A stretch of 64,000 nt of DNA from Lonicera japonica (Eukaryota > Streptophyta > Magnoliopsida > Dipsacales > Caprifoliaceae), in contig CM038466.1 in the NCBI GenBank assembly GCA_021464415.1, forward strand, positions 36,610,833-36,674,832, written 5' to 3'. The number at the start of each line of letters is the position of its first letter. The first letter of the stretch is position 1. The position numbers and the translations under genes are program-made. This document shows positions 10,755-22,532 of the stretch, one piece after another. Under the pieces are notes generated by a model. The model was not told where the DNA came from. It searched no databases and saw only the letters and a list, made by a program, of their open reading frames with translations.

Positions 10755-11897
10755 GAGATGCATTCCTGAGGAAGATCAAATGAAAATTATCTCATTTTGC
10801 CATGATTAGCCATGTGGAGGCCATTTTAGTGGAAAGAAAACCGCTGCTAAGGTTTTGCAGTGCGGATTTTATTGGCCTTCCTTATTTCGTGATGCCCATG
10901 CCTATTGTGTCGCTTGTGAGAGATGTCAGAAGTTAGGTAGTCTTACGCGCCGAAGTATGATGCCCCTTAATCCAATTATGATAGTGGAGATCTTTGATGT
11001 GTGGGGGATAGACTTTATGGGACCCTTTCCTAACTCATTTGGCAATCTCTACATCTTAGTAGCCGTTGACTATGTCTCAAAATGGGTCGAGGCTACTGCG
11101 TGTCGAACAAATGACCACAAAGTGGCGGTTCGATTTTTGAAAGAACATATTCTTGCACGTTTTGGTATACCTCGCGCCATCATTAGTGATGGGGGGTCAC
11201 ACTTTTGCAATAGACCATTTGAAAGTCTAATGAAAAATTACGGAGTGATCCATAAAGTGTCGACTGCGTACCATCCACAAACTAGTGGACAGGCTGAAAT
11301 TTCAAATAGGGAGATCAAGCGCATTTTGAAAAAGACGGTAAATTCTAATAGAAAAGATTGGTCAGTCCGACTGACAGATGCTTTGTGGGCATACCGTACT
11401 GCATACAAGACTCCCATTAGAATGTCTCCCTACCGCTTAGTTTATGGCAAGGCATGCCACCTGCCTATTGAGTTGGAACATAAAGCTTTTTGGACTGTTA
11501 GACAGCTTAATTTTGATATTGACCAGGCAGGAACCCATAGGAAGCTTCAAGTGGCTGAGCTAGAAGAGATAAAGAATGATGCTTATGACTACGCTAAGTC
11601 ATACAAAGAAAGGATGAAAAGGGTACATAATCAGAAGATTCTTCGAAAATCCTTTCACCCTGGCCAGAAAGTCCTTCTTTATAATTCTCGTTTGCATCAT
11701 TCCCAGGTAAGTTAAAATCTAAATGGTCCGGTCCATTCATAGTCTAGCAGGTTTATCCTCACGGGGCCATTGAGATTCAGAATTCAAAAGATGGTAGTGT
11801 GTTTAAAGTGAATGGCCATCGTTTAAAACCATTTTTGGAGTTAGAAAACCCAGAAGTTGAAGTTATGCTTCTGGCGGATCCCGTTTATCGGGATTGA
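10741..11897 (+). pseudogene. Athila integrase
   Basis: The N-terminal zinc region ([14 protein letters not shown] to CERCQKLG) is followed by the DDE core: D in [10 protein letters not shown] (about 11010), D in IISDGGSHF (about 11185) and E in [10 protein letters not shown] (about 11300). All three catalytic residues are present. A TAG interrupts the zinc region near 10808. A frame change near 11700 separates the core from the C-terminal SKWSGPF and VNGHRLKPFLELENP words, which end with a TGA at 11895-11897. The enzyme would insert element DNA into the host chromosome. Confidence 0.9.
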
Positions 11898-13740
11898 TTT
11901 TTTTAGGGCCGTGATTCATGTATATTATTGTGTATAATATTATATTTGGATTTCTATTTTGCTTTTTTTTGTTTTCTCTCTAACAAAAGTGCAGGTTTAT
12001 CTTTCTCATTGCGCTTCATTGTCACCAGGTGATATCTTACCTTTTCTTATTTACTTGTTTTTATACATTGAGGATAATGTAAAATTTAACTTGGGGGGAG
12101 GGATTTATTTGCCTTATCATTCCATGTTGCACTTTGTTAGAAATTGAACAAAAATTTTCAATTTTTTCTTTTCTTAAAAAAAATCAAAAAAATAGAGAAT
12201 AAGAAAAAAAAATTTGCAATGGTTCATGGATTGATTTGAAGTTTCCCTTTGTATAGCCAGTGTGCTAACGATGACGCATTTGTCTTAATACTTTACATGT
12301 GCATGCTTAGTTCTTCTACTATCGTTATTAAGAGAAATTTCATGATTTTCAATCATCATTATATTTGAGCACATATGACAACTTATGCATGACTAGATGG
12401 AAGAGTGAGCATAATTAAAAATTCCTAAAAAACATAAATGTGGAGATTAAATATCCCGTGAGTATTTGAGCCAATCTTCTTATTTGAGGATTTTTATATC
12501 AACTCTTAATTTTTAAAAAGCGTATCTCGTTGAGTAGTCTCATTATTCTTTGTTTTGATTGAACACTAGAAAGGTACGTCTATGAAATGTAATTTCTCTT
12601 AAGGATTCTTGATATTATTTAAACTGAAGAACTATAAACCTTAAGAAGTGACTTAGGCCATCTTTGGTAGCCTACATTTAGCCTAATCCTACCTTGAAAT
12701 ATATACCGCTAGTCACCCCTTTTGAGCCTCATATATAAGCCTTTCTTTCATAGCCCGATATCCTTACCCTACTCTAAATAGGAGTATAAACCATATTTAT
12801 ATAGCCAACCCTTTATCTACGAATGTTTAAGATGTTATTTCTATATACATGCATTAGTGAAAAGAGAGCTTGAAATATAAAAAATCAGTAATGAGAAAAA
12901 GGAAAATAATAATAAAAAAAGCTCAAATAAAATCAAGTTTAGTCTGAAATTTTAATTTTATACATCTCAATATGTTTCTTAGAGCTTTGAATCCTTTTAT
13001 ACCACTTCATTTGATTAGCCATCACCTAAGCCTTACATTACAACCCGAAAAAGTCCTAAAGATCCTTTTGAATATGGTTTTGATGTGAGAGTGGTAGAGA
13101 GAATCCAATTATGCATTTCACCTTTCTAGTGGGATTTATCCTTTCATGAGACTCTTGTTCTTTCATTTATAGCGTTTTTCATATATATGCATGTGAGAGG
13201 CATTTGAATTTGAATACATTTACTCTTTATAGCCCAACATGTAATGAGAGCATGTACACCATATTCTTGAGTGTTTCATTTGTGGAGTGTATACCATGTG
13301 AGGAGTTGAGTCAAAGCATAGTTTGGGTGGGATTTGAAAGTTTTGCCTACTTATATATCAATGATGTTATGTTGTTAATACACACACACAATGAGATTGG
13401 AGAGAAAGAAAAATTCTTATTAATCTTGCTAGTTTGAAAACTTTGATATTGCATGTGTGTCGCATTGCTTAGCATACATGTGTTTTGATATCTTTGTTGA
13501 GTTATTTACATTTGGTGAAAAAAGGGGAATAAATTTTAATAAGAACTGCTGCATTCGAATTTTGTTGGTATATTCACTGCAAACCATCACGAGACTTCAC
13601 TCATCCTCTTGGGGGAACCATGGGGTTTAAAAGGCTTGTTGCACGTGCCAAGTGCAATTACGACTCCGCGAAACAGAGCTAGGATTAGTTATTTTAATTT
13701 CTTAGATTTTTATTAGCTTTGCTCGAGGACTAGCAAAGTA
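11898..13740 (+). other. Athila 3' non-coding region, no env-like gene seen
   Basis: Between integrase and the right LTR the sequence is AT-rich with only short frames. Some Athila elements carry an env-like gene here; I find no hydrophobic or signal-bearing frame of useful length. The internal run TTAACTTGGGGGGAGGGATT near 12088 looks like a second purine tract, which is common in this lineage. Confidence 0.6.
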
Positions 13741-13757
13741 TAAGTTGGGGGAATTTT
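13741..13757 (+). other. Polypurine tract of the Athila element
   Basis: AAGTTGGGGGAATTTTA lies directly left of the right LTR start TGTGCC. This is the usual place and composition of the plus-strand primer. Confidence 0.7.
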
Positions 13758-13758
13758 A

Positions 13759-15284
13759 TGTGCCAAGAAATTGGTACATTATAACCCACTAATTTATACT
13801 TTGGAGAGCATATATTTTTATATTTATTGTATTTTTAGAGTTTTTCAGGTGTTTAGAATTAAATTGGAAGATTTCGAAACAAGAAGAGATTGGCTACGCA
13901 CATCACCTGTATTCAAGAAAATTCTGGTGCTAATCCGTACGGAATTTGAAGAAAACTCCAGAGACAAAAGTTTAAGATCCTTGAGTTCGCTACGTATGGG
14001 CGAAAACCTTGCATCAATTGGAATTCGGAGCAAAAAGTTATGGCTGAAATACGATAAGTGCGTCAAAATATTAATTCCAGTGAGCCCATCTAATTAATTA
14101 GAGAATTGGCCAGGCCATCAAGGCCCAGTCGCCCAGCCTGCTACTCAGCTCCCAAGCCCACCTACAGGCCAGCCCAGTTCAACCATTCTTGATCCAAGCT
14201 AGCCTATTTATCCAGCCAAACCCATTCATGTGTTTCTAAGGCCCAGTCAACTTAACCAAGCCCAGCAGCCTATCTCAACAATCAAAATAACCCTAAGCTC
14301 TCCAATATAAATAGAAAGCAGGAGGCAGCAAATCATCAATCAGCACAGCAGTAGTTGAACACTCATCTATTTTTTTCCTTCCTTCTTTTCTTTTCCTTTC
14401 TGTCTTAAATTTTTGCAGAAGCTTTATTTCTTTGTTATTGATAGTATTTGGATGCTTGGATGCTTTGTAGACTATTGCAATCAATTCAGAATTATTTTCT
14501 TCTTCCTCAATTTATTTGCGCGAACTCAAGTAAGTATTTAATTTATTTATTTGTGTATTATTTAATTATGTTTTGTGTTTTAATTGCAAGCTTGCTAGGC
14601 TAGATTATTATCTAGGGTAGAGGATGATTATATTTGATTGATTCCCTTGCACATATTCATGCCAATTAATTCTACCCATTTAATGCTTTAATGTTAAAAA
14701 ATAATTCTTCCTATTGAATGCCTATTTTAATTGACATAAAAATAAAATTGGATTCTCATTATAATTTGTTGGATTCATTTTATAATTTGTTGAAAGCGGA
14801 TATAAATTGTGTTTTGACGGATATAATGAGCGTTTTGATTTTATATATAAGTTTGGCTATGGAAGAATTAATAATTAGACTTTAAAAATTAATTGGACTT
14901 AAATGATTTTATTTTGCACATCTAATAGAGTCGAGAGACCAAATTAATGCGAGATAAAGAATAGAATTTTTTAGGCATGAATATTAGGAACATGATATTA
15001 AATATATGATTTCTCCACCCTAGTATTTTATAAATTGATTATTTTTCTAATTTTTTATTAATTGATTATTTAGTTAGTATTTTATTAATTAAATATTTTA
15101 TTAGCGTTTTTAATTAATAATTCACAATCTCCCAATTTCTAAACTAGATTAGGAATTAATCAAAATTAGTAAGTGGTAAAAATATCAAGTCCCTTGGGTT
15201 CGACCTTGCACTTGCATACGCTATACTATATACCTATTTGTGCGCTTACGAGTAAATAAAACAAGTTTTTGACGCAACAAGGGG
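13759..15284 (+). mobile_element. Right LTR of the Athila element
   Basis: It starts TGTGCCAAGAAATTGG and runs to about the ACGCAACA near 15283, after which Copia B gag resumes. The end is approximate because the left LTR lacks this part and no target duplication is clear. The block GGTTCGACCTTGCACTTGCA near 15198 is typical of Athila LTR ends. Confidence 0.75.
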
Positions 15285-15285
15285 G

Positions 15286-15850
15286 CAACCGATGAGGAAC
15301 CCTAGGCTTAGTGGAGGTGGAAAATGGCTAAGGAGATGGCGTGGTGTTGCATTGTGGCTTCTATGACAAATGTGCTACAACATCAGCATGAGTCTTTTAC
15401 CACAGCCTATGACATAATGCTAAACCTCAAAGATGTTTAGGGATTAAGATTGTATCGTAAGGCAGGTTGCGATAAAGGACCTTATAAACACAACTATGGC
15501 TGAAAGAACATGAGTTAGGGATCATGTTATGAAGATGATTGATTTTTTGAATGAACTAGATATCCTTGGAGCTGAAATCGAAGGGGAAACTTAGGTTAAT
15601 ATTGTTCTCCAATCGCTGCCGGACCTATTTAAGGGATTTTGACTGAATTACGACATGAATAAGCTTAATTATTAATTGTCAAAATTTATTAAAGAGCTCT
15701 AAGCAGCTAAGGAACTATTTTGTAAGCTAGCTAGTCCTCTACTCAAGGAGGAGTGAAAAATTCCATAGGCAAGTGTTTTCACTGTAAGCAGAAAGGGTAT
15801 TAGAAGAAGCATTGTTCTCGCTTCCTAAAGCCATTAGAACAACGGAGATA
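15286..15850 (+). pseudogene. Copia B gag, C-terminal part with zinc knuckle
   Basis: It continues the gag cut at 5600. In-frame words include IVASMTNVLQHQHESF and TAYDIMLNLKD, then MIDFLNELDILGAEIEGE and VLQSLPDLFKGF in shifted or stop-containing frames. A CCHC knuckle with one stop inside (CFHCKQKGY, stop, KKHC) lies at 15774-15815. The stop sits where the family usually has Trp. Several stops elsewhere make the copy dead. Confidence 0.8.
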
Positions 15851-15889
15851 AATTTCATTTATTAGTTGTTAAAATTGTTTAGCAGTTTA

Positions 15890-16235
15890 ATTTATCGGTA
15901 CTGGATGTGTATATTCAGGAGCTACTAATCATGCTGATAACACTTTACAAGGGTTCTAAGAAACCCGGCAACTTAAAAATGGAGAAATTTATGTACACAT
16001 AGGTAATGTTACGAAGGTGGCAACAGTTGCAGTAGGAGATGATTATCATCAATTTAGTCAGGATAGGATTTTAGTAATTAAGGATTATCTCTACGTACCT
16101 TCCATTAAAAGGAATTTAATTTAAGTTTCTAGATTGGTTGAGCACAAATATTTTATTCATTTTAAAGATAAATCAATTATTATTAATAAAAATAAACCGT
16201 TTATTTATTATGGTACATTGGTGAACGATCTTTAG
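15890..16235 (+). pseudogene. Copia B protease remnant
   Basis: The words GCVYSGATNHAD (degraded active-site region) and GNVTKVATVAVGD, DYLYVPSIKRNLI follow the gag, as in Tnt1-like Copia polyproteins. The catalytic Asp of D-S/T-G is not preserved at the expected place. The hAT-like element interrupts the chain at 16235. Confidence 0.7.
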
Positions 16236-16963
16236 TAGGGGTGTTCACAATTCGGTTAACCGGACCATTGACTTACACAGCGGACCAAACCAAACTTATC
16301 CATCCTTTAAATTTTGGGACCTGACCAAAAGGCTATTGAAGACTGGACTAGACTAGATCGTTTTGATCGGTTCGGTCTCGGTCAGTCCACTTGGTCTGGG
16401 CCTCATGATGGGCCTTATCCTGGCCAAAAAACTGCATTTTAGCGGCCGAAAACACTACATTTTAGCAAAAACTCATTTTTCACAATGAACCCTAAACTAA
16501 ACTAAAATAGAGAGACGAAAGAAAAATGAGAGAAAGAAAGAGAGATACTAATTAGGAAGAGAACAGTGTGGTATACGTTGGCGTTGAAGATGGTGGAGAA
16601 TGGTGTATATACTAGCAAGGAGGAGAGTAAGAATCTGGGAGAGGAGAATGATGGCTTGTATTTGAGTTTAGGTTTAGGGTTAAAAGAGAGACAAATGTTA
16701 AGGGAGAGTGAGAGATAGATTTTTCTAAACAAAGGAAAAAGGAATAGAGGGATAAATGTGAGGAAAAGTGGGTTTGAAAGAGAGATTTATATTTTTTAAA
16801 TATATATATAACCAGTTCGAGTTTATAGGCCTTTTTTTTCACAAGATTGAAAATCGAACCAGTCAAGTTGAGTCCTATAAAAATTAGACCGAACTGTTGT
16901 ATATGTTAAACCCGTAAAAACCTATTATACGGTCTAGTCTGGTCTGGTCTTTGCACACACCTA
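16236..16963. mobile_element. Non-autonomous hAT-like element (728 bp)
   Basis: The ends are imperfect inverted repeats: TAGGGGTGTTCACAA on the left and, read on the other strand, TAGGTGTGTGCAAAG on the right (11 of 15 match). It is flanked by 8-bp duplications ATCTTTAG (16228-16235) and ATCTTTAC (16964-16971), with one mismatch. An 8-bp duplication and a TAGGGGTGT-type end are hallmarks of the hAT superfamily. The subterminal region is rich in GGTCTGG and CGGTT-like words. There is no transposase. Removing it rejoins the Copia B frame region smoothly. Confidence 0.85.
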
Positions 16964-16971
16964 ATCTTTAC

Positions 16972-17758
16972 ATTATTAATCATGACTTGTTTATACTGCA
17001 ACTGAATGAATTGAATAGCACTAATAATTTACCAATTAAAAGAAAAGACTTTTGAAAAATGAATCAAACGTATTTTTGGTACTTACGCCTTCGTAATACT
17101 ATTCTAAATAAAAATCAAAGACTGGTTGAAAATGGACCATTAGGTTCATTGAAAGTGGAGGTACTTTAAGTTTGTGAATCTCGTTTAGAAGTCAGAATGA
17201 CTAAAAGCCATTCTCAGCAAAAGGCTATAGGGCTAAAGAATAGTTAGAACTATTTCACTCTAATTTATGTGGTCCCATGATTGTTCAGGCTAGAGGAGGC
17301 TATGAGTACTTCATCACATTTATATATGATTACTCAAGGTATTTATACATTTAGTTAATGCAACGTAAGTCTGAAGCCTTTGAGAAATTTAAAGAATTCG
17401 AGGTAGAAACGGAGAAGTGTCTAGGAAAATGTATCAAATCACTACGATCAAATTATGGTGGTGAATACCTCTTGGGAGACTCTAGGGAATACTTATCATA
17501 GAATGAGATTATATCCTAGTTGTCTACATCAGGGATGCCACAGCAAAATGGCGTAGCTGAGATAAGTAATATGACTCTTATGGAAATGGTATGATCTATA
17601 AGGAGTTATTTAAACCTGCCTAATTCCTTTTGGGGATATGCTTTAGAAATAGCAGAATATATTCTTAATCTGGTATCATCAAAGTTAGTACCTACTACAC
17701 CTATAAAATTGTGAACCGAGCGTAAGCCCAATCTGCAGCATATTCTGGTATGGGGTAC
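16972..17758 (+). pseudogene. Copia B integrase remnant, cut at its C-terminal side
   Basis: It starts with the pre-integrase zinc region (LFILQLNELNSTNNLPIKRK, then LRLRNTILNKNQRLVENGPL) and continues with recognisable integrase words: GGYEYFITFIYDYSR-like text near 17300, FEKFKEFEVETE, SLRSNYGGEYLL, MPQQNGVAEISN. The DDE residues are partly visible, for example the E of GVAEISN near 17558. It ends with RKPNLQHILVWGT at 17758, where R2 begins. Several stops are present. Confidence 0.8.
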
Positions 17759-19296
17759 TGTGAGAATCCGCAAATGCGACCCCCGAGTCTCGTCCCCATT
17801 CGTTGGGCGTCTGAAACGTCGGAACGGATTCCGTCGTTCCATTTGCTGGAGTATCTTGGTTGATGATTCACATCGGGTGTTCCTAGGTTCTATTTCTAGA
17901 TGCAAGAGGGTTTGTTCAGAGTCGCCAGTACATTTTACGAGAAAACGGACGAAAGAGGTTGTGTAAGAGGAAAGGCTACAGTTAAGCCTTTCTTTACACG
18001 TTTGTCTACGAAACCAGGATTCTATAGGGTTCAGAAACTATATTACGGTTTGGGAAGGTATTAAGCACCCATTCTGCCCTTTCGGTCTCTAGTGGTCTTT
18101 TATATGTTTATTCTATGTTGAAAAACTTGGATGCTTTTACTGACAGTCTACTACTTTCTAAGTGAAAACCCTAATTTCTGGGAAAAGCGGGGAAAGGGAT
18201 AAAAACCTTTGTGTTCCGAGATCCGATGTTTTTATTATTTTGAAAGATGTAAATACAAGTGATAAAAGTTGTTTTATTTTGAGAGAGAGAGTTTCCCATA
18301 TTATTTCTTCGGATAATGACGGTTTTCTCGTATTGTGATTACTTTTGTAAAAGTTCGGATCTTGTATCGGGACTAATTTAATATAGAATTAGAACTCTTG
18401 AGGGGGGTTTCATCAAACACGTCGCAGTCTAAAAAGACAGGATATGTTGATGTTAATTCCTAGATAAGTTTTATCAATCCGGGTTTTGAAAACAGGATTT
18501 TGTCCGGACGATAATGTACTTATTCTTCTGATTTTGCAAATGATTTAATCAGGGTCTTTTTGTTTTGAAAACAGCAGACTACTTTGTAACTTGGCAATAA
18601 GTTTATTCAAATAAAACGTGGACTGAATAACAGAAGTAAAACAAGTACACAGATATATAATTTAAATACTAGAAGAGACTTTCTTTACCTTCCCGACGAG
18701 AATAATAATAAGAAAGAAAATATAATACGGCGGAGAGATTTCCGGCGATGATGATCTTTTCCTTCTTCAGATATTTTCGAGAATTCGATTCCAGAGACAG
18801 GACACACCGAGTGTCGAGAATAGATTCGATAATTCTTCAGAAATAAGGCGAGAATCGAGAATGCTTGATAAAAAACTAGAAAATCAGATATAAGCCAATA
18901 ATTCTTCAATCCCAAGTTTTGTCCTTGAACCCTTGGGGGTGTTGGCCTATTTATACTGCTCGGGGAAGATTGTCGAGCGACATGTCCCCAGAAAGGGCAA
19001 GTGTCGCGCGACATAGTGCACAATGTTGCGCGACAAACGGCTGAAGTGATGTTTCTGACAGACTGATTTGTCAGAGAGTGGATGGTCGGGGTCAGAGGGG
19101 TTTGTCGTGCGACATAAGAGTGATTGTTGCGCGACACACTGATATGTCGTGTGACAATCCCACTTAAAAATAGGTTTATTGGCCAACAAACCCTTTCGGG
19201 GTAGTTTCGGGTATTCGGGTGGGTCCCGAACCCAAAATCAGTAGTTTTCAAAGGTCGTTAGGGTTCTTGCAGGGGTCACGGATCAGGGTGTCTACA
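17759..19296 (-). mobile_element. R2 3' LTR (about 1538 bp), an older subfamily copy
   Basis: It begins TGTGAGAATCCGCAAATGCG and ends GGGTGTCTACA, as in R1, and is followed by the same purine-rich block. It is about 180 bp longer than the R1 LTRs. In the U3 region most copies of the palindrome are decayed (TGTCGAGCGACA at 18971, exact copy at 19002, then TGTTGCGCGACA, TGTCGTGCGACA and TGTCGTGTGACA variants). The TATA-like box TATTTATA lies at 18948-18955 on the minus strand. Confidence 0.9.
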
Positions 19297-19413
19297 TACC
19301 CTCTAGACTCAAGCTCCATGCTTGCAAGGAATTGAGGCGACTAGAAGAGACCATGGTCCATGGATCCCGCAAGAACTCTACGGAAGTGTGCGTATGCAAA
19401 AAAAGTGTTCGTA

Positions 19414-20130
19414 AGTGCCTCCGGAGAGGGCTTTTGTTACCTCATTGCCTCTTTCGAGGGCTTTCATTTGATCCGCTTGCCTCAGATGGGAGGACTACCA
19501 TTGCTCTATTAGCCTCAGATGGGAGGACTACCTTTTGTTCCACTTTGTGCCTCAGGTGGGAGGACTACCATTGCTACACTGTGCCTCTCTGGGAAGGCTT
19601 TTGATCTTCTCGCCTCAGGTGGGAGGACTACCATTGCTACACTGTGCCTCTCTGGGAGGGCTTTTGTTCTTCTCGCCTCAGGTGGGAGGACTACCATTGC
19701 TACACTATGCCTCTCTGGGAGGGCTTTTGATCTTCTCGCCTCAGGTGGGAGGACTACCATTGCTACATTGTGCCTTTCTAGGAGGGCTTCGCCTCAGGTG
19801 GGAGGACTACCATTGCTACACTGTGCCTCTCTGGGAGGGTTTTTTATCTTCTCGCCTCAGGTGGGAGGACTACCATTGCTACACTGTGCCTCTCTGGGAG
19901 GGCTTTTGATCTTCTCGCCTCAGGTGGGAGGACTACCATTGCTAAACTGTGCCTCTCTGGGAGGGCTTCGCCTCAGGTGGGAGGAATACCATTGCTACAC
20001 TGTGCCTTTTTGGGAGGGCTTTTGATCTGTAAGAAGAAAGAAAATTGCCTCTGGGAGGGCTTTCATGAGTAATTTTGCCTCTGGCGAGGGCTTGTGTTTG
20101 TGATTTGCCTCTGGCGAGGGCTTGTGATGT
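19414..20130. repeat. Tandem array in R2 3' region, units of about 60 bp
   Basis: About eight full units of the type GCCTCAGGTGGGAGGACTAC followed by CATTGCTACACTGTGCCTCT and a GGGAGGGCTTTTGATCTTCT tail run from 19479 to about 20030. Shorter GCCTCTGG-CGAGGGCTT units flank them. The long open frames here on both strands are a by-product of the repeats. In R1 the equivalent place carries different units built from the same GCCTC...GAGGGCTT core. Hypervariable tandem repeats just before the 3' LTR are known in the Tat/Ogre lineage. Confidence 0.9.
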
Positions 20131-20869
20131 ACTCTGGTGAATTTAATTGTTGTCTCTCTTAGACTGCTAGAGTGAGAGAGAGAAATTTTTGTGAGGGTGA
20201 AAAGAGCTTCTCGAGGTTTAAACTTTTATCCGGATGTCCGTTTTCCTGTATCTTTCTGAACTTTGACTCTCATGTTTTCCTCGAGTGAGGATACTTCTCT
20301 CATAAGGAAGTTTTCGGATTTCTTTTGCTCTCCGCAGAGTGACGGTTCGAGGTTTTCCAAACCATCTCTTCTGTATTGTGCTGAAAAGAAAATTTATTTG
20401 AAAGTTCAATCTCCGATCTCTGTTCTCTTCTTAGTTTTCTCTTTTGGGTGGGCCCACATCGTATTCTATTTTTCGATGCCCTTATTTCTCCCTCTTTTGG
20501 GAAAGACTTTTCTTGGCCTTCTCTGTTTTTGACCAAGAGTCTTTTTATCCCTTTGTCGTGATCAGGAGCTTTACTCACCCAAAACGAAGCCCTGAGCCGG
20601 TTTTGGCCTAGCTGTCACTTTTGGTGTGGCTCTCCCTGTCACTTTGCATTTCTGTTTCTCTCGCTTGCTTTGGGCGCTCATGCGGGTTCTTTCTCTTTTC
20701 TACTTTTCCAATTTTTTCTTTTTCCGTCTTATCTTGATATCCTGCTTTTTCTCATTGATGGTCTCGGTCCTTTCTGGGAAATCAGAGACTACTTTAACCG
20801 TTTGTTTTTGTTCTCGCATTTTCGGAGAGATGATTTGGAAGTCTTCCTCGAATTTTCATCCTGGGTGTG
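20131..20869. other. R2 3' region spacer
   Basis: It is homologous to R1 28590-29060: both share GGGCGCTCATGCGGG and the pyrimidine-rich TTCTCTTTTCTAC block. There is no coding frame with a recognisable product. It ends with the target site GTGTG of the solo LTR R3. Confidence 0.7.
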
Positions 20870-21186
20870 TGTAGACACCCCGATCCGTGACCCCCGCAAG
20901 AACCCTAACGACCTTCGAGAACTACTGTTTTTAGGTCCGGGACCCACCCGAGCACCCGAAACTACCCTTGGTGGGTTTGTTGGCCAACAAACATATTTTT
21001 TAGAAAGATTGTCGCACGACATATCACATTGTCGCGTGACAATCCCTGATATGTCGCGCGACAATCATGTCTTGTCGCGCGACAAACCCCTCTGCACCCG
21101 ACCAACCACTTTCTGACACATCGCAGTGTCAGAACCATCACTTCAGCCGTTTGTCGCGCGACAATCATTCCTATGTCGCGCGACAC

Positions 21187-22518
21187 TGTTATGAAATTAG
21201 GGCAGTAATCATGCATCGCATACACTAATTTACGCACTAATCATTGAATCCTATGATCTATGCAGTTCAATAAAATCGACAGATGACATACCTTAATCGA
21301 GATTTGATGTCAATGAAACGAACAGGATGGATCTGATCCTTCTGTTGTTGTCGTCCTTAGCGTAGAAAACACGACGCCTCTACGGTATGCACACACGAAC
21401 GAGATGAGATCTTGCTTGGTGTACTAGCGCCCTCTAGGGTTCTCTCTGCTATTTCGAATTTTCTTGCCTCTCTCAATTTCATTAACGGCCAAGAAGAACA
21501 AAGGTTCCCTTTTATAAGGGAACCCTAGTGAGAACCCTAAGCAACAAACGAACTGGGCCCAAGTCCAACTTGGCCCGTTTTAATTCGTTTTGATCCAACT
21601 CGTTTTGGTGTGCGACCCTGTAGGTTTTACACTCTTTGGCCGTACAATTAAAACCCGTTTTATTATACGAACAGTAAGCGGTTTCTAGTAAAACATTACT
21701 ATTATCCAAAGGGTATAAAGGTCAAAAACGACACAACCTTAAATTGATATTTCACACATTAACTCCTTTTGTCAATCGATATCTAGATTGAACACAAGAC
21801 TAGGCAAGTGTCATTCTTGTATAGTTCAATCTTTATTTCTTGATCTCTAAGTATAATTAATCCAAAACAAATGACATCTCATTTGTGCATGGCCATGCAA
21901 ATATTAATTACACTTATCAAGGGGCCCAACGATATCTCTCTCAATATATGAGAGTGACAAATCCCATCTTGATCAACCACATACCTCTACATAGTTCATA
22001 GTATGCTCGGTCATCATCTTTATAATTACTCGGTCAAGAGCAACGTTTGATAATGCCTGACATGCTAATCCCTATGTTGGTAACCATGGCGATCTCAGGT
22101 CTGAGGATAATACGATATCACAAATGGGGAACATCACTGATGACATTATGTAACACTCCTCGCAGTGTCCCCAAAGCGGGTCAGTCCAATACTTTGTTCC
22201 CTAACAAGTATCAGTATGTTCAGCTTGATATCTCCATATCCATGACTTGTGGAACATAGTCATCAGCTGACCCATACTCTAATCATTATATCAATGTGAT
22301 CCTAGGTTATTGATACATGATTAGGGACATCTAAACAATATTATTATTACATTACTAGCATCCCACAATCTAGTCACGTACTTGATGAACTAGTATTAAT
22401 AAATATTATTTACAAGAGATTATAAAGTAAAATAAATAAACTTTATTAATAAAAATAAGCATAAGATATCCAAGTACAAATCATAATCTATGAATAGTCC
22501 TAGGACATATCTCTTTCA
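21187..22518 (-). mobile_element. 3' LTR of Copia C
   Basis: It reads TGTTATGAAATTAGG to GACATATCTCTTTCA on the plus strand; both ends have the TG...CA form. It is identical in length to 38441-39772, and all stretches I compared are identical, so insertion was very recent. Confidence 0.95.
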
Positions 22519-22531
22519 GTCTCCCACTTGT
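22519..22531 (-). other. Polypurine tract of Copia C
   Basis: On the minus strand ACAAGTGGGAGAC lies immediately before the 3' LTR. The position and composition are standard for Copia. Confidence 0.8.
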
Positions 22532-22532
22532 A

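Larger units (their letters stand above)
5601..15284 (+). mobile_element. Athila-lineage Ty3/Gypsy element inserted in Copia B gag
   Basis: Both LTRs begin TGTGCCAAGAAATTGG (5601 and 13759) and are direct repeats. The internal order is gag, protease, reverse transcriptase, RNase H, integrase, then about 1.85 kb of non-coding 3' sequence. Words such as [31 protein letters not shown] and [15 protein letters not shown] are characteristic of Athila. The left LTR breaks off near 6360 and its end plus the primer-binding site are missing, while the right LTR continues about 770 bp further. A clear 5-bp target duplication is not visible. Nonsense codons and frameshifts make it defective. Confidence 0.9.
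5456..17758 (+). mobile_element. Ty1/Copia element B, split by three insertions
   Basis: Its gag begins at 5456, breaks at 5600 at the start of the Athila-type element, and resumes near 15286 at the matching part of gag. It then continues through the CCHC knuckle and protease, is broken by a hAT-like element (16236-16963), continues in the integrase, and stops abruptly at 17758 where Tat element R2 starts. The reverse transcriptase, RNase H and right LTR are not found anywhere to the right, so the other half was deleted or lies outside. Many stops show it was old before the later insertions. Confidence 0.85.

Noticed and set aside
19515..20025. Long open frames on both strands in the R2 tandem array
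   Set aside because: They repeat the same short peptide in each unit and arise from the array period being compatible with an open frame; no start context or domain.
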